From contig JAMXDE010000003.1 in the NCBI GenBank assembly GCA_026770025.1, positions 1,426,001-1,490,000 of the forward strand: a stretch of DNA of 64,000 bases, read 5' to 3'. The DNA is from Craspedostauros australis. Lineage: Eukaryota; Bacillariophyta; Bacillariophyceae; Mastogloiales; Achnanthaceae. Shown in pieces: positions 21,793 to 32,903 of the stretch. The notes beneath the pieces are model-generated. The model saw only the letters and a list, made by a program, of their open reading frames with translations, was not told the origin of the DNA and did not search any database. A program made the position numbers and the translations under genes. Position 1 is the first letter of the stretch; every line of letters begins with the position of its first letter.

Positions 21793-22626
21793 CTATGGTT
21801 CCTTCACACATTTGCAGTCTTTGCACGAGTAGTGATACCACGACAGTCCCATCTGGTACTGGCATCCCGATCCCTCACACCCCTGCGGCGACTGCCAGTG
21901 GCACATGCATTCTTGTTGGAACAGGAACGGGTGATGAGGCACATTGAAAACAAGAAGAGTGGTTTGATTTAGTTGCGTGGTTGTGCTGATGAGAGTTTCG
22001 GGAAGCAACCCACGTCGCCATTCCATCCTCTCCACACGAGGTGTTGATCAGCGCAGACCATGATGCGCATGTTCGTGCGCGCATTCATTCTTTTGCTTCC
22101 GTTCGGAACATGCCGATCAATTCACACGACAAGAGGACTGGTGTAGCAGCGGAGTGTGCAAACAGGGAAATTGCAACGAGGACGTACCTCCGGTCGTGGC
22201 GGTGATGTCGCCTGTGGTTGGTGGGCAGAACTGAAGGTGGGGATGGAGTAAAACAATAATATATAACAGAATAATAGAATAGTACAGTAATAGGCAACAA
22301 GCCGAAGAAATGGAATGCCCATCATTCCATACCACAGCGATGGAACGGACGGATTTGCACAAAGGGTGAGGAACGTGCCGAATTGCAGAACTCTCCATCA
22401 GAGACTGCATCATGGTTGGAGAGGACCTCCCGCGCAACTGATTCTCATAGGCGGACACCACAACGGAAGAAGAAGCGAAAGTACGGCAAACACCATGAGT
22501 GCCAACGCAACTCACCCCTTCTGGAAGCTTCGGCGCTTCGCTTGGTGCGCGTCCCGCTTCGACGTGGACGAACGAGCACAGCAGCGCGACAATGAGTGGA
22601 AGAAGGGAAACAGAGATGGACTTCAT
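21793..22626 (-). CDS. Small secreted cysteine-rich protein, three exons
   Basis: I propose exons (reverse order) 22333-22626, 22188-22230 and 21793-21911, which join in frame to 151 residues. The protein opens with a clear signal peptide (MKSISVSLLPLIVALLCSFVHVEAG). The short last exon is cysteine-rich: ECMCHW, GCEGSGC, and SCKDCKC before the stop. The 43-nt middle exon gives FCPPTTGD. Each donor and acceptor is GT-AG on the minus strand (gtatgg, gtacgt; ends in cag and aag). The spacing of cysteines suggests a disulfide-stabilised extracellular peptide, but I recognise no family. The exon model rests on frame and splice sites only, and the end of exon 1 could be elsewhere. Confidence 0.5.
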
Positions 22627-23660
22627 GGCGACGATGGTGACGATGGTGACGATGGCGGTGATGATGGTTGACAACAGTGATGGACATGGCAACTGTCGCC
22701 TCGTACAAGCCACGAGCACGCGCTGTTGCGTCGCAAAGATCCTCTTGCCTGCAAGGTGGTGAGAAAGGAGCACCAGTCGTCGGTGGAGGAGTTCGCAGAA
22801 CAGCCGATCGCGCTGAACGAGGTACTCCTCATGTTCCAAATCTCGTTTGATGGAATACTGTCCCGTGACTGAAATCTAGTCGTGTCTCGTGGTCATGTGT
22901 GTTGGCATGTTGTTTTTACAGTCCGTGACTGCGCGCATCAAACAAGAACAAAAGGTGTAAAACTGCCCAATCAGATCGTGGTTTGCGTTCTCTTTTGTTG
23001 TTCTTTGGCTGGTCGGAGTAGCGAAGGATCTTTCGCCACAACGCCAGTTGTGCACAAACGCGTCCACACAGACGGTTTGGCGACAGCCGTTGTCACCACG
23101 CGCGATGCGAATTCCGACAAATGGCGATTTCTGGAGCAGAAGGACAACCGTTGGTTTGCTGGGCCGCCGAGCAATACCGCGTTCCTCGCGGTAGCGCGGA
23201 GGCTGCGTTTTCTCTGTTCACTTCCGAGGCCACTGCCCCATTCACAGTTCTTGGTCTCTCTCCATCCCTTGTTCCTTCCTCTGTGCCTCGTCCTCTCCGT
23301 TTCTCTTTCTGTCTCGAGGTGTGGTGACAAGAGGGGGAGCGAAAGGAGGGCGTCGTACCTGCCCTTCTCGTGTTTGCACGCTGGCTACTGTATCGATCCC
23401 GAGTACGTTGCTGCAATTGACACTGACGAAGATCAGCCTCACAATTCGGCGAGGAATACGACTCGGGGCCATCACTGCCAACGACGCCGCCAACAACAGA
23501 GCTTTCATCATTGGAATCGTCGCGATCTGAATCTGGATCTGATTCTCGAGAAGACTTTCAACCGCACCGGAATCAAAAAGGCCGTCAGCATCGACCGTTC
23601 AAGACGAAGAGCCAAGCATTTGGATCCTTCCAGTTCATCACATTGGTGCATACAGCAGCC
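22627..23660. other. Divergent intergenic region, about 1 kb
   Basis: It separates the secreted protein (-) from the membrane protein (+). It starts with GATGGTGAC-type triplet repeats at 22630-22670. A plus-strand frame open from 22882 to 23664 has no family features, and I treat it as chance. The last 150 bases are open in the frame of the downstream gene from an ATG at 23511. Confidence 0.4.
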
Positions 23661-25880
23661 ATGAGCGGAATGGTTGCCGATATCATTCGGCCCGTCGTGG
23701 AGACAGTGCAAGAGGTGCAGCACTCCATCGATGAGAGCGTCGTCAAGCTTAGCAATGCGCCTGCGCCGGAATACTGGGTGAGTTGAGTTGGGAATTCACG
23801 CTGCGCAATACGAGTACAGCAACATCGCATCACGTTGCATTGCATCACAGATTGATGCGTCTTCCACCTCGGTTGCCTGCGCGTAAGGATGCCCATGTGT
23901 TGTATTGTGTGCTGTGCTGTGATGTGCGCATGTATGTGTGTTGTACTTCCAACAACCGGCTCTCTGAGCACGCAACATGATCAAGCTCACCAACAATCAT
24001 ACGTACTGCTCTCAACTTTGCGTGACGACACATGCTAACGCGTCCCTCAGGTATCCTTCATGATCGGCGGCGTGCTGGCCGCGATCGGCATCGTCCAAAC
24101 CGTCCGCAACTTTCAACAGAAGCGCAACGCCGATCGTGATGCGTCGGAACGCTCAGCCGTGACCATCAACGACGGTCCTGTCCTTGCCGTCCTCAAGTTC
24201 TCAGCGCAGAGCTTTCTCTACCTCGGCGCATTGCAGCTGATGCGTGGGATGGCGCTTGGCGACATCCTGGCTTTGGTATTATGTGGTGATATGGTCGGCC
24301 TCTTCCTGGGATGGTTTGGCCACGAGCCTACCAGGGATGCGGTTGTCGTTACCGATGACAACGCCAGCAGCACCGATCACAGCACAACCAAGAACACTTC
24401 GTCCAGCCACTCTCCCAAGGATTCGAAGTACGAATGGCCGATGGCCGTCGGGGTGTTCATCGCTCAGTGCGTTTTCATCGTGGTGGTGGTCGTGGACGTG
24501 TTGGATAGCAGCAACGCTGGCAGCGCCGATTGCCGTGGCGAAGCAACTTCGTGCGCAGTTGTGGACAAGTTCGGGTCATGGGGAATGTACGGATTGGGCA
24601 CGATCTTGACGTGCGTCTTCGTGCTGATCCTCAACACCAGATTCACCCGATCCAAACAGGATGAAACGAGCTGGCGGGCCGCACTTCCGGAAAACAGCAA
24701 GGCCAACATGATTGTGACCTGGAATGACCCAGTCACGAGGAAGGTCCGGCATCAACCCATCACGTCTGGAGATGTGAGGACGTGGCTGCCTTTCGCCGTG
24801 TCCTACTGGGTTCATGGAGCCGGGTTTCACATTTTGGTGCATGCGCTGCCACTCCAGGTGGCGTTGCAGAGCAGCTTCACATCGGTGATGTTCCGTGTCA
24901 TCAGCATGATGTACCTGCTCGATCTGTATCACATACCGGGGTACACGTTGAGGATGATGCACAAGAGAGGGACACCGTCGACCGTCGCAGACAAGGCCAC
25001 CATCATCGAAGTTGCTGCTGCTGCTGCTGTCGGAGGTGATCATGAACAGCACATGAGCCGCGGGATATTCACTGATGAGTCTTCTGAGGCATCCCAACCA
25101 GCATCACCAATCGTGAAGTCACGCATCCTTGATGAATCGAAGCTGCTTCCAGAAGTTGCGAAGAACGGCGAGAACAGTAGAGGCTTGACATCGACGCAGC
25201 CATCACATTCGATCGACAGTGCAAACCTATGGCACCACAAACTCAACGAGGCGTCTCGTGGTATCGCCGCCAACTCACACACCGACATGATTCAGGCCGA
25301 AATCGTTCACAGCCCTTGCAAATCGAAAGATGCGCCCAGTTACATCCTGCGCAAGGCATTGCAATCCTCTATCAAGACGCTGGAGGGAGACGACGAGCTT
25401 GCGGAAGGCAAGGGCAAGGGGGGTGACGTCCCATCGCCTGATATCGCTGATTGGCAGGAAAGCACTGATGCAGCATCCAAGGATGTGTCGCCGCTGTCGT
25501 TGGCGGCTGGACTATCCAACGAAATCAAGGTCATTGAGTTCGAACGGCACGACAGCGATTCTTCATCCGCTGATGGAGGCGACGAGAACAACGACAACAT
25601 CGACGATGGTGATGAGAACAACAATGACATCAGCCACGACCGCAGCATCGCCAACGCTGACGCGGACATTCGTGGTTTGGAGGATGCTGAGGGTATTCCG
25701 CCATCGAAAGGCAGCAACTTGTTGCATTCGTCTCATGGCAGCATCGCCGAGAAGATCACCGCTAGCGACAGCGACAACGGAAGTGTCGCGTCCGATGAGG
25801 GCAAGGAGATCGTCTACTTCTTTCCTGCAGCGATCAATCCCAAAGCGAGGTTTGGAAAGGCGCACAAGAACGAAATCTGA
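23661..25880 (+). CDS. Multi-pass membrane protein of unknown function with acidic tail
   Basis: Exons 23661-23777 and 24051-25880 join in phase 0 to 648 residues (…PAPEYW then VSFMIGGV…). There are about six membrane segments in the first half: around VSFMIGGVLAAIGIV, FLYLGALQLMRGMALGDILALVLCG, GVFIAQCVFIVVVVVDVLD, GMYGLGTILTCVFVLIL, FAVSYWVHGAGFHILVHAL and VMFRVISMMYLLDLY. The second half (about residues 350-648) is hydrophilic, Ser/Asp/Asn-rich and likely disordered, with runs such as DGGDENNDNIDDGDEN. No transporter signature is visible. An in-frame upstream ATG at 23511 could add 50 residues; I prefer 23661 because the added part is very polar and unlike the rest. Confidence 0.7.
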
Positions 25881-26635
25881 GCCTGCGATGCTTGGCTGTT
25901 TGTCTGTTTAACGTCGGATGATGTGGAATCAAGGCAAAGCAAAGCGGAGCAACAAGCAGACAACAGAGACGGACCAAAGGATGGGGAGACTCGCAATGCA
26001 TACCTACGTACAGGCGATAAAGGAGAGGCAAGCGTTGGCGGGCCGTTCCCTACGTGACACAACACTAAAATAGAGTTGTTACACTTAGAATACGATAACT
26101 ATATCCCATAGACATCAGTATCGATGCTGTCCCAAGCATGCTATACTCCAGAGTACTCTTCTCAATTAGCATTCGACGGAGTGCTTGAAGGCACGATCAG
26201 TGTCGTTGCTAGGTACGAGTAGCAGTGCGGTTGGTTCTGCCGTTCGTCCAATTGGTAGACTCCGCCATCAGTGCGATGCCGGGCATTCATCCAGCAGATC
26301 AGTCCTCCCCCTCCCTTCTTCCTTTCCTTCTATGTTGCTCTCTCTAGATTAATAGCAGTGACCCTCCCTGCAATCGTGGCACACTCAGCAAATGTATCGA
26401 ACACGACTCCAGCGCAACGCGCTCAGTTTTTCATGGCGCGGAGGCAATTCTGTGCGACGCGCCATCGTGCAAGAGGACGATGTTGCCGTTTCTGCTGAGA
26501 TTCCCCACAATTTCACAAATTCGTCCATTGCGCTGCGAGGGGCAACTCAAAGGTGATACCAGTGTCGAAGAAGCGTCAATCATCGAGCAAGGTATCAAAG
26601 CAAGGAACCAAAAAGGAACCAAAAAAAGGAGCACC
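25881..26635. other. Intergenic
   Basis: 3' region of the preceding gene and leader of the next. The frame of the downstream gene is open from an ATG at 26480, giving a possible 52-residue longer N-terminus. No RNA gene is seen. Confidence 0.4.
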
Positions 26636-27898
26636 ATGACGACGAACATGGAGACCGATCCCGAGAGCGGAAGTGCTGATCGCGATGTCACCAAGCAACC
26701 TGAACCTGAGTACGTCATGATGAGCAAACAAGGAACTCCTCCTCCGCCAAGTACTGCAGGCACTCCAGGTGACGGCATGGGCAGAGCTAACCTCGCAGAG
26801 GGTGCTGTGTGGAAAGTTCCTGCGTCCCAATTCAGAACAACCACATTCGCTCTTGAGTTTTCAGGACGCCCGGACAATCTACCAGATCAAATCGATGCTT
26901 TCCTTTGGGGTAAGCTCGCTTATCACGTCACATCAGCATTCAAGGCACACAACGCACCTGCAGATTCCCTCAATCGATGGTTATTGGGCATCGCTGGCTT
27001 TCTGATCCTCTCTATCTTCATCGCAGGTTTTCTCGGGCAAGTCTTCAAAGGGGTGGCCTTGATCATCGTGCTGGTTCTCAACCTTACTTTCTTGATTCTC
27101 ATCATCGTTCGTTTTTTTCGACAGTGGGAAGCAATGAGAACCAAACATGAATGCTTGAACGCTGTGGTGGAGCAGGAGCTCGTGCAGCCTTTTCGCGATG
27201 CCGGATACTCCATCAAATGCATCCAACACAAGGTAGACTCTTCCTTTCACGAAAGTTCCTTCGTCATCCGCTCCATCTCGTCACAAGCATCGCCAGCACC
27301 ACCGGAACCGCCAGCCACAGACGCCCATTTGCCAATGACACTGTTCGAGACAGAATCTCCACCCATCCACGTTGGTGGCTACGCTCCTTGGGGCATGGCA
27401 AGCATCCATGAGGTTCCTTTTCATGAACCTTCCAACGCTGATGGCAAAGAGGATGACACCAAACGAACATCGATGCTGGGCTTCACTGAAGAACAGTCGG
27501 AGATCATCTGGGGCGCCATCCGCGCAACCTATATGAAACGCACCCTGGAGCACTACGAGAGCAAGTTGTTCCTCTACAATTCTCTCTTCCTCATGTTCAT
27601 TGTCATTTTCATATGTGCTCGCTTCGTGGCCCCTCTCTTTGGGTGGGAGGACAAGGGCGATGTCACATTCGTCATCCTGGTTGGATTCGTGGTTCTGTAC
27701 CATCTGTACGAGGCATGCGTGGAGAAGCCGAGGAGCTTGGTCGCCATCCAGGAAACCACAAACGACACTGTGAATGGCATGATGATGGATCGATGCGGGT
27801 GCAAAGTGGAATACGACATCCAGAAGAACACTTGTCTATGGCGTGACACCCATTCCATCCGGATTGTTCCAGCGAAAGATCTTGGCGGCATCTGTTGA
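26636..27898 (+). CDS. Four-helix membrane protein of unknown function
   Basis: I choose the ATG at 26636 (MTTNMETDPESG), preceded by GCACC; the frame is open further up to 26480. The protein is 420 residues. After a polar, Pro-rich N-terminus there are two close membrane helices (about residues 115-165, WLLGIAGFLILSIFIAGFLG and LIIVLVLNLTFLILIIVRFF), a long soluble loop with ECLNAVVEQELVQPFRDAGY, and two more helices (LYNSLFLMFIVIFICARF and VTFVILVGFVVLYHLY). The end is soluble with scattered cysteines. Paired hairpins around soluble domains suggest an endomembrane protein. I recognise no family. Confidence 0.65.
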   Translation: MTTNMETDPESGSADRDVTKQPEPEYVMMSKQGTPPPPSTAGTPGDGMGRANLAEGAVWKVPASQFRTTTFALEFSGRPDNLPDQIDAFLWGKLAYHVTSAFKAHNAPADSLNRWLLGIAGFLILSIFIAGFLGQVFKGVALIIVLVLNLTFLILIIVRFFRQWEAMRTKHECLNAVVEQELVQPFRDAGYSIKCIQHKVDSSFHESSFVIRSISSQASPAPPEPPATDAHLPMTLFETESPPIHVGGYAPWGMASIHEVPFHEPSNADGKEDDTKRTSMLGFTEEQSEIIWGAIRATYMKRTLEHYESKLFLYNSLFLMFIVIFICARFVAPLFGWEDKGDVTFVILVGFVVLYHLYEACVEKPRSLVAIQETTNDTVNGMMMDRCGCKVEYDIQKNTCLWRDTHSIRIVPAKDLGGIC

Positions 27899-28664
27899 AC
27901 ATGGAGCGTGTGGGCTTGGGCATCTATCACATGGTAGAAATGGTAAAATAGTGGAGGAAGAACGTTTCGGCGGCTTCTGCATTTACCAAGGTGAACATGG
28001 AGGCAGAAGTACGTGTTTTGATCAGCATGTGTAGGGCATGGTACGAGTACGAGTACGAATGGCTTCCGCCAGATGAGAGAACTACATCGACTGTACTTTG
28101 CTTTCCAGCTGTGCTCTCAGAAGTGTGTGGTTGCTGTTGTGGTGGTGGTCGCACACCTTTCATGGTCTGCCATCAGTCTCCATCCCTCTCTGGAGGACGG
28201 CATGATGCAGCGCTCCAGGAGCGTGTGTCCACACAGATACAGAGACGCGAACTGCTCGAAAATAGCTCATGGCTCTGGATTGGATTGTGTAGACTCTGTT
28301 TGGTATCCTGTTTGACACAACCGACCAAACGCGAAACTTGAACACAAATCTGAAACAGAATACAAATGGCAACGCGATTTTGTGGCCTTTGGGTCATGGC
28401 GGAGGGAGGAGAAACGGCGTGTGGATCGGATCCAAATGGTGGCACCATGTGGAGTTTGGCACCATCACAACACCTGATTGCGAAAGGTCTGGGCGACCGC
28501 AGTTGTTCCTTCACAAAGACTGCGCAAAAGTCCGATCCACAAGTGTCCGGTTTGTATAGTACGCAAAGAGAGAGAGAGAAACGAGATCATATCATATCAT
28601 AGCTCGTATTATATAATACTGTACTCATACCAGGAGCTATCGCAGAACAGAGCAGACAACCATC
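27899..28664. other. Intergenic
   Basis: Contains a GTACGAGTACGAGTACGA run at about 28039-28056, and an (AG)n tract near 28565 followed by ATCATATCATATCATA and TATTATATAATA just before the next gene. That last stretch is a plausible core promoter or leader. Confidence 0.4.
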
Positions 28665-30030
28665 ATGTCGTCCATCACCATCGCATCCTCCGCCACCAAG
28701 GCAGGCATCGCGGCTGCCATGCCCATGGCGCCAGGCATGCTCGCCAAGGCCTTCGTTGTGTCCGGAGTGTTGGGCTACACGCACCCAGCGATGCCAGACA
28801 CCACCAAGATGGAGAACAAGGTCTACCACGCCTGGATCACCCAGGTGGCATCCCCCATCCGCTTCTTCATCAGCGGCAATCTCGGCAACGTCGCATTCGC
28901 CTCGCTGGAGCCTCTGATTGGCAAGTCCCTGCTGACCCTGCCGCTCCTGAAGGGCGTCGTGGACAAGTTCGGCAAGGAGTCCCTGGCCTTCACCATCGGC
29001 TACGTCCTCGAGATCGTCGTGCAGCACATTCTGCATGCCGTGCTGGTCTACGGCCTTTACACCATCAACACCACGCCACGCTACATGCTCACCTTGCTGG
29101 GAGAAGCCGCCATCTACGGGGCCTCCCTGTTCGGATCGACCTACTTCAACATGCAGCTGCTGGAGACCCTCAAGCTGGATCGCGCGTTGGCGTTCGCCAT
29201 CACCATGGCCGCCTTTGCCATCATCAACTACTACACCATCGGCACGTGGGTGCGATGGGTCATGGAGTGGACCCCGGAGAAGGACGCCGCACCACAAGCC
29301 AGCAGCAACGGCAACAAAAAGAAGCAGAAGGTCAGTAAGCCACAACCGCCGAAGGTCACAACATCCAGCACCGTCGCAACCGTCAAGCCTCCTCCGCCAC
29401 CAGCACCGCCAGCTGTTGTGCCCGTGAAGAAGGTCACCAACGACAAGAAGAAGGCCAGCGGCAAGAAGACTGGCGTGGTCGCCAAGAAGAATGAGGGGCT
29501 TGGATCAGGGAAGGCGCTCGGTCTCGTCGGTGCCACGTTGCTCGCGGGTGGATACGCGCTCGCGGAGACCGTCTTTGGTAGGTCGATTGAATGCGGCGCT
29601 TTGTGCTGTATGCTGTGCCGTGTTACGTACTATATGACAGTCCTATGCATTGGTTTTGTGATGGGATCGTCTGGTATTCATCGTTCTCTCACATCAACGC
29701 ACCGTTTTCCATTCGCACCTCCTTTGTGTCCTCCTTTTGTCGTACCGTCCTGCTCGACGCAATCCTCCATATCTCCCATTCCGAACCATTCACACGATAG
29801 CGGGCAACGGAAGTGACGCAGGCAGCAAACCTGCCCCAAAGGAAAAGGCGAAGCCAGCACCGCCTGCTCTGAAAGCAGCACCAAAGAAGAAGGTCACCGC
29901 ATCCGCCAATTCGAAGGATAACACCGAATCTCGCGCCCAGAAACTCGCCAAGGAGATCAAGGGGATGGTCAAGGAGTCCACGGAGCTGTACGGAAACGAG
30001 CTGGACGGCGAAGCTCCAACCAAGGAATGA
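28665..30030 (+). CDS. GtrA-like four-helix membrane protein with Lys/Pro/Ala-rich tail
   Basis: Exons 28665-29577 and 29801-30030 join in phase 1 to 380 residues. The first 205 residues hold four membrane helices: IRFFISGNLGNVAFASLEPL, SLAFTIGYVLEIVVQHILHA, MLTLLGEAAIYGASLFGSTY and ALAFAITMAAFAIINYYTIG. This resembles the GtrA fold, in which a helix starts with R-F and two helix pairs are repeated; GtrA proteins flip lipid-linked sugars. After that comes a long basic Pro/Ala/Lys tail (PPPPPAPPA, KKKASGKKTG, PKEKAKPAPPALKAAPKKK) with one more hydrophobic stretch (LGLVGATLLAGGYALAETVF) ending at the intron. The family call is tentative; the topology is clear. Codon use is strongly GC-biased, as in highly expressed genes. 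Confidence 0.6.
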
Positions 30031-30047
30031 AGAGAGAGAGAGAGAGA
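30031..30047. repeat. (GA)n tract directly after the stop codon
   Basis: AGAGAGAGAGAGAGAGA follows TGA immediately. Confidence 0.85.
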
Positions 30048-30460
30048 ATTCCCACCTCCACGCATGCTTTTGGAAGAGTATGTATGATGCAAATCGCCGC
30101 CATGAATAGATGCAACGCATCTGTTGGTGCACCCAGCAAATCGGTGCACTCTTGCAGAGTACTCGTGCGTCTGGCAGCGAGGCGTTCATTGGGCAGCAAA
30201 CATGAGATCCCAAACGATTAGAGCTGTCAACAAAGTACTATTCTATTATATGATTTCATACGCGATAACGAAGTAACAATCCGATACACACACAGAAACG
30301 AAGACCACGCATCTCGTACCACAGGAGACAACGTATGTACTATGGTATCGTCGGGCATGCTCCTGAGGAATGAACGAAGCAACGTGGACCCCAGCATCTA
30401 CACTTGCGAACGGCCGCTACGAGCACGGCAATATGACTCGTTTGACCTCGACACCACAAT
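30048..30460. other. Intergenic
   Basis: 3' region of the GtrA-like gene and leader of the GT61 gene. Nothing further seen. Confidence 0.4.
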
Positions 30461-32170
30461 TTGCCCAACACACACAACAACACAACGGAAAATAACGGTC
30501 ATGTTATTGACGTTCATGGACTGACACGCAAAGATGTGCAGATCATGTTGGAGCCATCATCACATCATCACATGACAAGTCCTCCCATGCGCACTTCCGA
30601 TCACCACGGCATCCATGACCAGCAGCAGCAGCACCAGCAGAGGGACCCGCTCATAGTGCGCATGCACGCACGATCAGATCGAGCGGCAGCTTTCCCCGAT
30701 GGCATTGCAGACATCGGCAGAACACCAATGAAGCAACGCCGGGTTGGGCTGGTGGTGCTCTTCGGCCTCATCCTGGTCCTCTCTTCCTTTTCCATCTTCG
30801 TCTCCGTGAAGTTGGCGATCACCGACCATGCGCACCAGGATGGGTGGCTGAACGAAATGATCTTGGATCAGTCGATGGATGGATCCACAGAACATCCATC
30901 GAATCCAATTCTCGGTCAGCCGCCACCGATCAGAGTTCAGGTGCAAACGCAGGCACCGTCGCAATCACTGCCACAGCCACAGCCACAAATCATGAACCTC
31001 TCTCAAGACTTCACATTTTTTCCCCACTTCATGACGCAGCAGCAACAGCATCCATCATTTGCAGATCCAAAACACTCCAACTGCACCAGTACCAGCCCCG
31101 ATCTTCCAGGAATTCACGCCCCCCAAGAGTTTCCCACATCCTATGCCCCGCAATCCTTTCTTCGACAAGTGCATGGTGACTTCGAGGCTGCTTGGAACGC
31201 AAGTGGCCAGTATGCGCATGCTACCATCGCAACGGCTGCATGCTACATCACGAATCCATGCCCGTTGAACCACTTCCCTCACTTCCTGCAGCACATCGTG
31301 CAGTGCTGGTCGCTATGGGAGACGTTCCCTGATTCGGAGCATGCGCTGATCCTGGATCCTGGGAGGCTGGCCGGTGTCCTCAAGGCGTCCTCGTTTGGTC
31401 GGGGCATTGTGAAAATGCTGGAATCGGAACACATCGTCATCAATGAAACCACAACAGATGGCTACGAACAGAATTACTCGTCGAGTTTGGATCAGCTGCT
31501 CATCGTCATGACGAAACAAACAAGATGGTTCGAGATGGAAAAGAGCGAACATCTCCAAAGCTTCAGGCAGAAGATGATGGAAAGCATCCCGATACAGAAG
31601 AATGCAACAGTCCATTGCTCCGCAGCCATGCATGTCAATGATCCAGCGCAGCAGATGCAACTGCAGCATCTCAACCGAACGCGCGAGCCACTTCCGCGCA
31701 TTGCGATCCTCAACCGGAAGGGACACAGGCGGCTGCTGGATTCGAATACGATTTCCAATATACTGATGGATCGATTGGCGCTGACCTACAGACCGCCGGT
31801 GTTGTACTTTGAAGCATTTTCATTCGAACAGCAGGCCGAAGCCTTCACCAACGTGGACATCATCATTTCGCCGCATGGCGCGCAGTCCACCGGCATTTTC
31901 TTCATGCCTCGATGCGGGTCCCTCATCGAGATCTTCCCACCAGGACTTGACTCGAGACCTTGGTTTGGAACGATGGCGGCTCTGTCAGGACTGAACTACT
32001 CCTACGTCTACGTTGGCAAGCGCATGAAAAAGGAGACCGAAAAGATCATGCTCAAACCAGAGCTCAGATCCAAAGCACGCAAGCAACTGGTTTGTGCCCC
32101 GGTGGAAACAATCGTCGCGACGGTGATGGAGCAGATCGATCATTGGCGACGGTGCTGCGGACTCTCATAA
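30461..32170 (+). CDS. GT61-family (DUF563) type II glycosyltransferase
   Basis: This is a 569-residue single-exon protein. A membrane anchor lies at about residues 92-113 (VGLVVLFGLILVLSSFSIFVSVKL) after a His/Gln-rich cytosolic part, followed by a Gln/Pro-rich stem and a lumenal domain. The domain has NHFPHFLQHIVQCW near residue 270, RIAILNRKGHRRLLD, and the diagnostic late block FTNVDIIISPHGAQSTGIFFM followed by GSLIEIFPP. This D-x-x-x-x-P-H-G-A motif is characteristic of GT61 enzymes (plant xylosyl- and arabinosyltransferases, animal EOGT/POMGNT2). It probably modifies N-glycans or secreted glycoproteins in the Golgi. The start among several Met codons is uncertain. Confidence 0.82.
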   Translation: MPNTHNNTTENNGHVIDVHGLTRKDVQIMLEPSSHHHMTSPPMRTSDHHGIHDQQQQHQQRDPLIVRMHARSDRAAAFPDGIADIGRTPMKQRRVGLVVLFGLILVLSSFSIFVSVKLAITDHAHQDGWLNEMILDQSMDGSTEHPSNPILGQPPPIRVQVQTQAPSQSLPQPQPQIMNLSQDFTFFPHFMTQQQQHPSFADPKHSNCTSTSPDLPGIHAPQEFPTSYAPQSFLRQVHGDFEAAWNASGQYAHATIATAACYITNPCPLNHFPHFLQHIVQCWSLWETFPDSEHALILDPGRLAGVLKASSFGRGIVKMLESEHIVINETTTDGYEQNYSSSLDQLLIVMTKQTRWFEMEKSEHLQSFRQKMMESIPIQKNATVHCSAAMHVNDPAQQMQLQHLNRTREPLPRIAILNRKGHRRLLDSNTISNILMDRLALTYRPPVLYFEAFSFEQQAEAFTNVDIIISPHGAQSTGIFFMPRCGSLIEIFPPGLDSRPWFGTMAALSGLNYSYVYVGKRMKKETEKIMLKPELRSKARKQLVCAPVETIVATVMEQIDHWRRCCGLS

Positions 32171-32903
32171 TCACTGTGCCAAATGTGACAGTTGAGTTTG
32201 ATTCTTCTTATTCTCTCATTCACTCTGTTGCGTCGTGCGGATGGTAATGGTGGAGTTGCCCGATGTTGGATGACGTGGATCGAATTCAGGCAGGTTGCGA
32301 GGAGCTGCGGCAAATCATGATACATTAAATAATGGTAAATCCACTGACACAACCTGACACGATGCGACACACCTGCTGGACAGAATGTCACCATGTTTTT
32401 GTCAATTCAAACTACAAGAATGAAAAGGCCTTCGGGCATGTTCGCATTCTCATGTCCTTTCCTCCTCTGCTTTGTAAGTGTTCGTCGCCCGAGATTTGTC
32501 CCGTACCTGTCACCACGCAGAACTCACATCCTTCACTCTGCTTGAAGTACCTCCCACGACCACAATTATCGTCACTTGCTCCAAAGCAGCCTTGAGGGGA
32601 GGTTCTGAGCGAACATCGCCGGTCGCGACATCGCCACCAACATCAGCAGGAACAGGAACCGCATCGACACAAACGTGACCACATCATCCGTGCGGTCCCT
32701 CATCTTCACCAAGGCAGCAAAAGCAAGAATCCTGTCTCCTTCACCACCCTCCCTGCCATCACATGAAGCCTCTCTCCCTCTCTTCCTCATCCTCATTGGT
32801 TCTGTTCATCCACTTTTCACACCATCACTATCAACCCCAATTGCATTCGTTCCATCATTGACCAGTCTTCTCAAGCACCAGCCCCGTACAAACAGCATCG
32901 AAC
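32171..32903. other. Intergenic
   Basis: Leader of the LRR gene and trailer of the GT61 gene. The 200 bases before 32904 are C/T-rich on the plus strand. No gene is supported. Confidence 0.4.

Noticed and set aside
22882-23664. Plus-strand ORF of 260 codons starting MSRGHVCWHVV
   Set aside because: No domain or coherent hydrophobic pattern, and it overlaps the leader of the next gene in another frame.
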